This document shows positions 57,596 through 64,000 of a DNA stretch of 64,000 nt, piece after piece (the first letter of the stretch is position 1; each line of letters begins with the position of its first letter). Position numbers and translations under genes: made by a program. Under the pieces are notes generated by a model, which saw nothing but the letters and a program-made list of their open reading frames with translations, searched no databases and was not told the origin of the DNA. Origin of the DNA: Sinorhizobium terangae (lineage in GTDB: Bacteria > Pseudomonadota > Alphaproteobacteria > Rhizobiales > Rhizobiaceae). The stretch lies in contig NZ_CP121660.1 of assembly GCF_029714365.1 (NCBI RefSeq), positions 1,364,001 to 1,428,000 of the forward strand, given 5' to 3'.

Positions 57596-58165
57596 TCAGG
57601 CCGGCAATGCGCCGGACTGTTTTGCGATATGCGTGGCGATTGCGTCCATCAGCGCAGGAGACAAGCAGTCGTAGGGGGGCAGGCCGAGTTCGGTCAGGCG
57701 TGCACGGATGTCCGGCATCCTGTCGGGGCTGACGCCGCTTTCGATCACGGAGGATACGAAGGCTGCAAATTGCGGCGGCGACCAACCGGTTTCGTCGCTG
57801 AGCTCGGTATGCACGAAATCGAGGCCATAGAAGGGATGCTTGGTGTTCTCGATCCGGCCATACATGTGCGTACCGCAATCCTTGCAGGCGTAGCGCTGGA
57901 TCGTTGCGCTTGGATCGATGATCTGCAGCTTTTCCGAACCGGATGTGACGTTCACCTTGTCGCGGCTGACAACCGCGATCTGGGCAAAGATCGCGCCATT
58001 TGGCTTCCAGCATTTGGTGCAGCCGCAGGCATGGTTGTGTGCCGTCTGTGCATCGATCCTGACGGTCACCGGATTGGTAGTGCATTTGCATTTCAGCGTG
58101 CCGCCCTGGAAGTCCGGGCTGGCGGGCGGAAAGCCGTTGTCGATGGACGGATGTAGCTTGAGCAT
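57596..58165 (-). CDS. gfa: Glutathione-dependent formaldehyde-activating enzyme
   Basis: 189 residues. It condenses formaldehyde with glutathione to S-hydroxymethylglutathione. The zinc ligands are in [26 protein letters not shown] and [16 protein letters not shown], matching the Gfa fold. GAGAGGAGG precedes the ATG. Its position near xoxF suits disposal of formaldehyde formed from methanol; the expected S-hydroxymethylglutathione dehydrogenase is not in this window. Confidence 0.95.
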   Translation of the reverse strand: MLKLHPSIDNGFPPASPDFQGGTLKCKCTTNPVTVRIDAQTAHNHACGCTKCWKPNGAIFAQIAVVSRDKVNVTSGSEKLQIIDPSATIQRYACKDCGTHMYGRIENTKHPFYGLDFVHTELSDETGWSPPQFAAFVSSVIESGVSPDRMPDIRARLTELGLPPYDCLSPALMDAIATHIAKQSGALPA

Positions 58166-58216
58166 CTGTTCCTCCTCTCTCTTGAACGTCTTCAGGTCCT
58201 TCCCGAGAAAGCAGGA

Positions 58217-58378
58217 TCAAGGCAAATGCCGTCGGCGGCAATATAGCGGAAAGTGTCGGTTTTCGGCGTCGACCGCCTGCAAACGGGCACTGTCGAGCAC
58301 CTTGTCCATCTCGAAATGGATGTCGCGCAGGATCTCGTCGCCGCCGAATGCCTTTCGTCTGACATCGACCTTGATCAT
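58217..58378 (-). pseudogene. Relic of an ABC-transporter ATPase gene (N-terminal fragment)
   Basis: A 53-codon frame begins MIKVDVRRKAFGGDEILRDI then HFEM, the typical start of a NitT/TauT-type ATP-binding protein just before the Walker A region, but the text diverges afterwards (DKVLDSARLQAVDAENRHF) and stops; no P-loop follows. GGAGG is five bases before the ATG, and the ATG overlaps the stop of a permease-like tail (ATGA), as in a working operon. It is the truncated beginning of a deleted gene. Confidence 0.6.
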
Positions 58379-58531
58379 GCCGTCCTCCAGCGCCGCACGC
58401 GGCGTTCTGACGGCTGCAGAGCAGCGCCTCGCGCATCACGCCGATGAATGAAAGCGCGTAAACCAGCACTATGCCCAGGGGCCGATACAGGAGTTCGTCC
58501 GATACGATCTAGAGCAGCAGAAGGAGTTCAT
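58375..58531 (-). pseudogene. Relic of an ABC-transporter permease gene (start and frameshifted tail)
   Basis: GGGGGAGGAGG followed by ATG at 58531 looks like a real translation start, but the frame ends after 20 codons. A second frame then reads SDELLYRPLGIVLVYALSFI, a membrane helix like the last helix of permeases. A third frame provides the tail SERRVRRWRTA and a stop at 58375 coupled to the ATPase-like ATG. Frames do not join, so the gene is a deleted, frameshifted remnant. Confidence 0.5.
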
Positions 58532-58609
58532 CGCCTCCTCCCCCAAAACTGTCATTTCCGGCCGGCTCACTGAACGAAGGTCTGCACCTTCCGGCTGCAT
58601 TGCTTCTTC

Positions 58610-59584
58610 TTAGTTCGGAGCGACCACGACGCCCCAGGGCTGCTCGCCGACTTGAACCGAGCGGATCACCGTTTCCTCTTTGACATCGATGATGCTGACA
58701 TCGTTTGAGTTGCCATTCGTGGTGATCAGGAATTCCTCGTCCGGGGTGAATGCCATCTGCCAGACGCGCTGCCCGACAAGCAGGTAGTCGAGAACTTCGT
58801 CCTTCACGGCGTCGATCACCGCAACCCGGTTGGCCGGGCCGAGCGCCACGAAAACGCGGGAGCCATCCTTGGTCGCCTTGACACCCACCGGCTGCAACCA
58901 TTCCGGCAGAATGCCCGGCACGGCAAAGCCGATCTTCTTGGCGATCGTCGGCTCGGGCGCCGCCAGGTCGATCACGGAAACGGTGCCGCCGATTTCAGAG
59001 CTGACGTAAAGCTTCTTGCCGTCGGCCGTGAATTCGGCGTAGCGCGGGCGCTGGTCCACCCGCACGTTGTGCTCGATCTCGTAGGTGGAGGCGTTGATGA
59101 AATGCGCCATATTGGTGGTTTCGGAGGTGTTGATGATGGTCTTCGCATCCGGGCTGACCGCAACGCCTTCCGGTTCGACGCCGACCGGTATCTCGGCCAC
59201 CACCTGACGCGTCTTCACGTCCACGACCGTTACCAGATTGTCGTCCTCGTTCGCCACGTAGAGCGGATTGCCTGAGGGATCGAGAACGAACAGCTCCGGA
59301 TCGGCGCCTGACGGCAGCGTATGCAGTTCCTTGTAGGTTTCGGGATCGAAGACCCGGACGGTGTCGTCATCCGAAGCGCAGACATAGAGCTCCTTGCCAT
59401 CGGGGCTGATCGTGATGCCGCGCGGCCTGTTGCCGGCCGGAAAGGTGGCGATCACCTCCCAGCTTTGGCTGTCGAGCACTGTCACGTTGTTGCTGCGTTC
59501 ATTGGTCACGAAGACCTTGTTGGCCTCAGCAGGGCCGGCAAACATCAGAACGGCCGGCAAGAGCAACACTGCGGATCTCAGCAT
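58610..59584 (-). CDS. PQQ-associated YVTN-type beta-propeller protein
   Basis: 324 residues, exported. A signal peptide (MLRSAVLLLPAVLMFAGPAEA) precedes about seven YVTN blades; repeats include KVFVTNERSNNVTVLDSQSW, GKELYVCASDDDTVRVFD, NPLYVANEDDNLVTVVDVKT and KLYVSSEIGGTVSVIDL. It belongs to the propeller family found beside PQQ-alcohol dehydrogenases (PQQ_ABC_repeats). GGAGG precedes ATG 59584; the longer frame up to 59668 overlaps the previous gene and is not used. Periplasmic partner of the quinoprotein system, precise role unknown. Confidence 0.88.
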   Translation of the reverse strand: MLRSAVLLLPAVLMFAGPAEANKVFVTNERSNNVTVLDSQSWEVIATFPAGNRPRGITISPDGKELYVCASDDDTVRVFDPETYKELHTLPSGADPELFVLDPSGNPLYVANEDDNLVTVVDVKTRQVVAEIPVGVEPEGVAVSPDAKTIINTSETTNMAHFINASTYEIEHNVRVDQRPRYAEFTADGKKLYVSSEIGGTVSVIDLAAPEPTIAKKIGFAVPGILPEWLQPVGVKATKDGSRVFVALGPANRVAVIDAVKDEVLDYLLVGQRVWQMAFTPDEEFLITTNGNSNDVSIIDVKEETVIRSVQVGEQPWGVVVAPN

Positions 59585-59585
59585 T

Positions 59586-60773
59586 CTATCCTCCAAAGGC
59601 GTGGCAAGCGGTTTCGGGTGCATCCGTGCCCAGCGTGTCGAGCGGCGAATGCTGGTGCAGGTAGCCATCCTGCGGCGAAACGGACACCGTCACCCGCCCA
59701 TCGGTCAAAAGGATCGGCTGACGCATTTGCCCGTTCCAGGGACGGAAGGTCAGCTTCTGGCCCTTGAACGCAGCCAGTTCGAAATCCTCAGAAAGGGCAT
59801 AGGCCCTGACCGACGCCGGATCGGTCTTGCCGGACTGCGTCACCGCTTCGCCGATCACCCGCATGGCAAGCCAGGCCTGGTAGTCCTCCTCGCGCATGCC
59901 GCGGCCGGCCAGTTTCTCGAAGCGGCGTTGGAACTGCGTCGCGCCCCAGGCTTCATGGGCGGCATGCCAGGACACCGGGCGCAGGCCCGCGGATCCTGCC
60001 ACAGGCCGCGGATCCCAGGAGTGATAAGGCAGGTAGGGTGCGAAGACGCCGGCCTCGTCGGCCGCGATGATCACGTCGTAATCCTCGGCATCCTGGGTGA
60101 ATGCGGGAATCTGTTTTTGCACCATGACGTGGCCGGTATCGGTGCGCCGGGCGCCGCCGGTGTCGACGAACTCGCGCTCCTCGACGATCTCCGCCCCGAA
60201 CTTGGCGGCCGATTTGCGGTAGCTTTCGGCCAGAAGCTGGTCTTCGGGATGCGAGCCGTGGATCAAGAGGATACGCGGCCATTTCTTCCACATGAGGAAC
60301 TGGATGACACTATCGCTGAGCATGGCGCGGCTCGGCGAGACATGCAGTACATTGGCCCGGCAGTCGGCGTCGCGCAGCGTCTCGTCGCGAGCGCCTGCGT
60401 TCAAAAGCAGCACTTCGGGCCCGGCCCGGTCTGACAGCGCCTTCAGGGCGTCGCCATCGGCGATCACCGTGATCAGGCCGAAGCCTTCTGCCTTCAGCGC
60501 GTCCAGCGCTGCCGCCGCCTTGTCCCGTGAAACTGCCTGCGTTTTCAGCGTGTAGTCCGTGTCCGTGAATGCGCCGGTCGTCCGATTGTCCTCGTTGCCT
60601 ACGATGGCGCCGGCAAAGCCCAGATCGGCAGGTAGCGCGTCGAGCCGCGAAATCGGCGTGCCGACCGCACGGTCGATCCTGAGCACGGCAGCCTTCACCT
60701 CCATTGCCCGCAAGGGGAGCGCGACAAGCATCGCCGCGCAAAAGGCGGCAAGCGCAAGCCGTAGGTTGGACAT
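59586..60773 (-). CDS. Quinoprotein-associated ABC transporter substrate-binding protein
   Basis: 395 residues. An N-terminal signal (MSNLRLALAAFCAAMLVALP) leads into a periplasmic-binding fold of the branched-chain amino-acid type. Motifs such as NEDNRTTGAFTDTDYTL, VLLLNAGARDETLRDADCRA, and WKKWPRILLIHGSHPEDQLL resemble PQQ_ABC_bind proteins found in PQQ-alcohol dehydrogenase clusters. The stop is one base from the propeller start. The cognate permease and ATPase are not intact here; only relics occur downstream. ATG 60773 is preferred to GTG 60800. Confidence 0.85.
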   Translation of the reverse strand: MSNLRLALAAFCAAMLVALPLRAMEVKAAVLRIDRAVGTPISRLDALPADLGFAGAIVGNEDNRTTGAFTDTDYTLKTQAVSRDKAAAALDALKAEGFGLITVIADGDALKALSDRAGPEVLLLNAGARDETLRDADCRANVLHVSPSRAMLSDSVIQFLMWKKWPRILLIHGSHPEDQLLAESYRKSAAKFGAEIVEEREFVDTGGARRTDTGHVMVQKQIPAFTQDAEDYDVIIAADEAGVFAPYLPYHSWDPRPVAGSAGLRPVSWHAAHEAWGATQFQRRFEKLAGRGMREEDYQAWLAMRVIGEAVTQSGKTDPASVRAYALSEDFELAAFKGQKLTFRPWNGQMRQPILLTDGRVTVSVSPQDGYLHQHSPLDTLGTDAPETACHAFGG

Positions 60774-60893
60774 TGCCGGAACGACCTCCCAGTCTGACAC
60801 TCCCTTTGGGGAGGAGATTAACAGCGCAGTTTTTGTTGCAAAACCGATACTTAAGGAGCGTAGTTTCGCAAAAAGCCTGTGCTAGGCTGAGCC

Positions 60894-61403
60894 ATGCAAC
60901 GCATCCTGACAGCGCTGATCCTGGCCTTGTTGCCGACACTCGCCGTGGCGGGGCTGGACAAGCCGCTGATGTCGGGTGCCAAGGTGGCATTCCTCGGCGT
61001 GACCTTCATCGATCTGTCGACGGAGGGCGCCTACAACGGTGTGCGCGCCGACGAAGCGGCGCGGCTTGAACTCTTGGAGGGTGCCGCGCGCGACCGTTTC
61101 GCAGCGGAAGGCTTCGTCATCCTCTCCAGTGATCCCGTGGCGGCCGATCTCGCAAACACGGTGAACCCCGCCAACTGCAACGGCTGCGACGTGCGCATGG
61201 CCGCCCGGCTCGGGGCCGACTATGTGCTGGTTGGCGAAGTGCGGAAAATATCCAACCTCATTCTGTCGATAAGCCTCGTGCTACGCGACGTGCGCTCTGG
61301 CGAGATGCTGCGCGGCCTCGCGGTCGACATTCGCTCGAACACCAACGACAGCTGGCTGCGCGGCCTTCGCTACATCCTGAAAAACCACTTCTTCAAAACG
61401 TGA
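60894..61403 (+). CDS. Exported DUF3280/DUF2380-type protein
   Basis: 169 residues. A signal peptide (MQRILTALILALLPTLAVAG) is followed by KVAFLGVTFIDLSTEGAYNG and a segment with two cysteines in NPANCNGCDVRMAARLGADY, then VLVGEVRKISNLILSISLVL. This composition matches the DUF3280 family, which is commonly found beside xox and PQQ dehydrogenase genes. It is divergent from the binding-protein gene, and convergent with xoxJ. Function unknown; periplasmic. Confidence 0.78.
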   Translation: MQRILTALILALLPTLAVAGLDKPLMSGAKVAFLGVTFIDLSTEGAYNGVRADEAARLELLEGAARDRFAAEGFVILSSDPVAADLANTVNPANCNGCDVRMAARLGADYVLVGEVRKISNLILSISLVLRDVRSGEMLRGLAVDIRSNTNDSWLRGLRYILKNHFFKT

Positions 61404-61415
61404 GGCCGGCAGGCG

Positions 61416-62285
61416 TCATTGTGATGCCTTGAGCGGCCCTGTGCCCATATCGTTCACGAGCGGCACACCCGCCTCGGTGAGAATGGCGTTGATCTCGGGC
61501 TGATTTCGGCGGATCAGGGAGTTCAGCTTGCGCTCCCAGACCTTCTCGCCTTGCCTGACGCCCATGGTGATGCGGTAGAAGAGCTTCGGCAGCGCCGGCT
61601 CCGACAAGAGCGGCGTCACCTTCAGGTCCGGATGGCTCGCCTTGACCAAGGGGGCGCCGATCGGCCCCCAGAGGATCGCCGCGTCTATGGCGCCAGATTT
61701 CAGGTCGGCGAGCATCTCGTCGGCCGGATCCTCGTAGCGTCGATCGACCATCAGATGGTGCGGCCTGGCTTTGGGCAACAGTCCGTTCCGCGCCATATGC
61801 GTCGCGGGCGGGGTTCCAGCGATGATGCCGATCCGCTTGTCCCTGAGGAGTGGATCGGACAGCTTGGTCACGCCGGACAGTGGACCGCTCGACGGGACGA
61901 TCAGCACATAGGCCGAGGTGTAGTAGTGGTTGGTGTTCAATACAAGTTCATCGCCCTGGGCATAGCCGATGACCACATCGCAGGCATTGGCCTGCAATGT
62001 CTTGCGAATGAAGCCGGTGGCCATTGGATACCACGTGTAGTCCAATGGCAGTCCAAGCTTGGACGCCATGAGCTCGGCAATTTTGTTCTCGTACCCTGCG
62101 CCCGAGCGATCCGACATCGGCAGATTGGCCGGATCGGCGCAGACACGAAAAGCTGTCTTCGACACCAGATCCGACGTCTGCGCCATTGCCGGACCGATAC
62201 GGACGACGGCCAGGACGAGAACGCTGACTGCTGCGGCGACGCTAGTTACTGCCGAGGCACGACTTTTCAGCATCCCGGATCTCAT
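61416..62285 (-). CDS. xoxJ: Quinoprotein dehydrogenase-associated periplasmic binding protein
   Basis: 289 residues. An N-terminal signal (VSVLVLAVVRIGPAMAQ) precedes a type II binding fold: FRVCADPANLPMSDRSGAGY, ELMASKLGLPLDYTWYP, ANACDVVIGYAQGDELV and AAILWGPIGAPLVKAS. XoxJ/MxaJ-type proteins assist maturation or activation of the dehydrogenase. Start at ATG 62285; ATG 62273 is possible. It overlaps the end of xoxG by 44 bases, suggesting tight co-expression with xoxG and xoxF. Confidence 0.92.
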   Translation of the reverse strand: MRSGMLKSRASAVTSVAAAVSVLVLAVVRIGPAMAQTSDLVSKTAFRVCADPANLPMSDRSGAGYENKIAELMASKLGLPLDYTWYPMATGFIRKTLQANACDVVIGYAQGDELVLNTNHYYTSAYVLIVPSSGPLSGVTKLSDPLLRDKRIGIIAGTPPATHMARNGLLPKARPHHLMVDRRYEDPADEMLADLKSGAIDAAILWGPIGAPLVKASHPDLKVTPLLSEPALPKLFYRITMGVRQGEKVWERKLNSLIRRNQPEINAILTEAGVPLVNDMGTGPLKASQ

Positions 62286-62778
62286 CCGATTTCGCTTCCT
62301 TCTTGGCCGGGCGTCCCCGCGGCAAGGCACCGGAGCCACGCGCTTTCAAATAGGTATAGATGTCGTCGAGATAACACATGACATTGGCGTTCTCGCCGAA
62401 TGCGGGCATCACCGAGTGCTCGGCCACGTTCACCTTCTTGCGTCCGTTCGTGACGACTTCGAGGAAGGCGTAGTAGTCCAGATTTATCGCGGAGTTCTTC
62501 AAGGCTGGCGCGTAGCTCGAGCCCTCGCCCTCCGGGCCATGACAGACGTGGCATTCGGAATGATAGCGGCGGAAGCCCGAATAGGTCATCCAGTCAACCG
62601 TGCCATCCTTGGCGATATTGAAGGTCGGAACGTCATCGGCGGTATAGTACCGCCCGTTCTCGCTGCGGACGGCGGTGATGTTGTCCTTTGGCGCCGACGC
62701 ATCTTCCGCGCCTGCGGGGCCGGCAAAAAGCGTCAATGCGGAAAGGATCAACGGTATCGCGTGTCTGGTTCTGGTCAT
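62242..62778 (-). CDS. xoxG: Cytochrome c electron acceptor of XoxF
   Basis: 178 residues. A signal peptide (MTRTRHAIPLILSALTLFAG) is followed by one haem site, RRYHSECHVCHGPEGEGSSY (CxxCH). The methionine ligand may be in SVMPAFGENANVM, and a C-terminal cysteine is in AEKSCLGSN. It accepts electrons from XoxF in the periplasm. Start at 62778 follows AAAAGGAC; the longer frame enters the xoxF coding region. Situated 76 bases after xoxF. Confidence 0.93.
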   Translation of the reverse strand: MTRTRHAIPLILSALTLFAGPAGAEDASAPKDNITAVRSENGRYYTADDVPTFNIAKDGTVDWMTYSGFRRYHSECHVCHGPEGEGSSYAPALKNSAINLDYYAFLEVVTNGRKKVNVAEHSVMPAFGENANVMCYLDDIYTYLKARGSGALPRGRPAKKEAKSDEIRDAEKSCLGSN

Positions 62779-62854
62779 CTTATGTCCTTTTAGGCGGGGA
62801 CGAATGGACGCGAGCTTCACTGCCCGCGCCCATTCCCTGGCGAGGATTGCCGCT

Positions 62855-64000
62855 TCAATCCGGCAGCTTGAACACGGTGAGCGTGCCGCCGAGCGCGGTG
62901 TAGTTGCTGAGGGCCGCATAGCCGCCGACTGCTCCGAGACCCTCATTCGGGTTGGTCAGGCCCGCTGCCAGACCAATGCCGGCCCAGCCGCCGACACCCG
63001 AGAGCACGGCGACGTACTGCTTGCCGTCACGGGCGTAGGTCATCACGTTGCCGATCACCCCGGAAGGCGTCTTGAAGCGATAGAGCTCCTTGCCTGTCGC
63101 GGCATCGACCGCCTTCAGATAGCCCTCGAGCGTTCCGTAGAAGACCACGTCACCGGCTGTCGCCAGAGCGCCCGACCAGACGGAGAAGGGTTCCGGCAGG
63201 GACCACTTGATCTTGCCTTCCTTGTTGTCCCAGGCAATGAAATTGCCCATGCCGCCATGGCTGTCAGCCGCCGGATACATCGATAGCGTCGCCCCGACAT
63301 AGGGCTGACCGGCGGTGTAGTTTACCCGGAACGGTTCGTAGTCCATGCAGACATGGTTGGTGGGCACGTAGAACAGTTCAGTCTTCGGCGAATAGGCCGC
63401 GGGCTGCTGGTCCTTGGTTCCGAGCGCCGCCGGGCAGATACCAGTCGAGTTGGTGTCCTCGCCATTCTGCTCGGTCGAAAACTGCGCCACTACCTGCGGT
63501 CGACCGTACTGGTCGGACTTCGGATCCATGACCACTTCGCTCGCCCAGTTGACCTTGGGATCGAACTTTTCCGCCACCAGCAATTCGCCGGTGACACGGT
63601 CCATCGTATAGCTGAAGCCGTTGCGGTCGAAGTGGGTCAACAGCTTGCGATCCTTGCCGTCGATCTGCTGGTCGGTCAGGATCATCTCATTGACGCCGTC
63701 ATAGTCCCATTCGTCGTGGGGCGTCATCTGGTAAACCCATTTGGCCATGCCGGTATCGACGTCGCGCGCCCAGATGGTCATCGACCAGCGGTTGTCGCCG
63801 GGCCGCTGGGTCGGGTTCCAGGTCGAGGGGTTACCCGATCCGTAATACATGAGGTTCAGTTCGGGATCATAGGCATACCAGCCCCAGGTGGTGCCACCGC
63901 CGATCTTCCACTGATCGCCTTCCCAGGTGGCGGTGCCCGAGTCCTTGCCGACCGGCTTGCCGAGGTGCGTGGTCTTTTCTGGATCCATCAGCGTATCGCT
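62855..64000 (-). CDS. xoxF: Lanthanide-dependent methanol dehydrogenase XoxF (5' part outside the window)
   Basis: 382 C-terminal codons of a PQQ quinoprotein; the frame is open at base 64000 ([14 protein letters not shown]). Propeller blades with tryptophan-docking motifs run to the end ([16 protein letters not shown], and [10 protein letters not shown] at the C-terminus). [13 protein letters not shown] holds the catalytic Asp and, two residues on, the extra Asp that marks lanthanide-binding XoxF as opposed to calcium MxaF (where Ala stands). It oxidises methanol, and possibly formaldehyde and other alcohols, in the periplasm with PQQ made by the linked pqq operon. Confidence 0.95.
   Translation of the reverse strand, partial: SDTLMDPEKTTHLGKPVGKDSGTATWEGDQWKIGGGTTWGWYAYDPELNLMYYGSGNPSTWNPTQRPGDNRWSMTIWARDVDTGMAKWVYQMTPHDEWDYDGVNEMILTDQQIDGKDRKLLTHFDRNGFSYTMDRVTGELLVAEKFDPKVNWASEVVMDPKSDQYGRPQVVAQFSTEQNGEDTNSTGICPAALGTKDQQPAAYSPKTELFYVPTNHVCMDYEPFRVNYTAGQPYVGATLSMYPAADSHGGMGNFIAWDNKEGKIKWSLPEPFSVWSGALATAGDVVFYGTLEGYLKAVDAATGKELYRFKTPSGVIGNVMTYARDGKQYVAVLSGVGGWAGIGLAAGLTNPNEGLGAVGGYAALSNYTALGGTLTVFKLPD

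Overview
The window looks like an alphaproteobacterial replicon of the Rhizobiaceae, most likely a Sinorhizobium/Ensifer chromid of the pSymB type. This rests on high GC with strong third-position GC, a pqqABCDE - cbbR - cbbFPTALSX-rpe block next to gfa and a xox methanol dehydrogenase cluster (an arrangement known from S. meliloti pSymB), a rhizobial-type palindromic element inside the pqq operon, and a type I secretion locus without its own TolC. There are no rRNA or tRNA genes, no CRISPR array and no intact insertion sequence. The genus is inferred; the gene families are read from the sequence.

Bases 1-25474 are a surface-polysaccharide cluster. It holds a Wzx-type flippase (cut by the window start), a six-gene minus-strand operon for an amino-sugar nucleotide (acyltransferase, Gfo/Idh dehydrogenase, two DegT aminotransferases, a second hexapeptide acyltransferase, an SDR epimerase), a Wzy/ligase-like polymerase, an ExoY-like initiating phosphosugar transferase, a split Wzz/BY-kinase pair, wecB, wecC, a WecG/TagA transferase, five further glycosyltransferases, a LuxR-type regulator with a degenerate receiver, and an unknown alpha-helical protein coupled to the WecG-like gene. 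Several long AT-rich non-coding gaps (9583-10226, 11808-12561, 25475-26413) suggest mosaic acquisition.

Bases 26414-36913 are one compact operon and the most unusual part of the window. A secreted-type giant protein of about 1790 residues combines an N,N-dimethylformamidase-beta-like domain with four DUF4082 modules alternating with Ig/cadherin-like modules. It is followed by a G3E (CobW/COG0523) GTPase, a 101-residue protein of unknown role, a HlyB-type exporter with an inactive peptidase-like domain, and a HlyD adaptor. Next come a MarR regulator, a promoter with a perfect 19-bp palindrome in its spacer, a small ORF, and a Rieske-FAD reductase fusion.

Bases 39864-64000 are C1 and central carbon metabolism: acetyl-CoA synthetase, a CapA-like phosphoesterase, pqqABCDE (pqqA is only 31 codons), cbbR divergent from a full Calvin-cycle operon with red-type RuBisCO and its CbbX activase, a thioredoxin-fold protein, gfa, a beta-propeller and two quinoprotein-associated binding proteins, xoxJ, xoxG and the C-terminal part of a lanthanide-type xoxF. 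Together these would oxidise methanol in the periplasm (XoxF, PQQ, XoxG), detoxify formaldehyde through glutathione (Gfa) and fix the resulting CO2 (cbb). Between gfa and the propeller lie relics of a deleted ABC-transporter operon.
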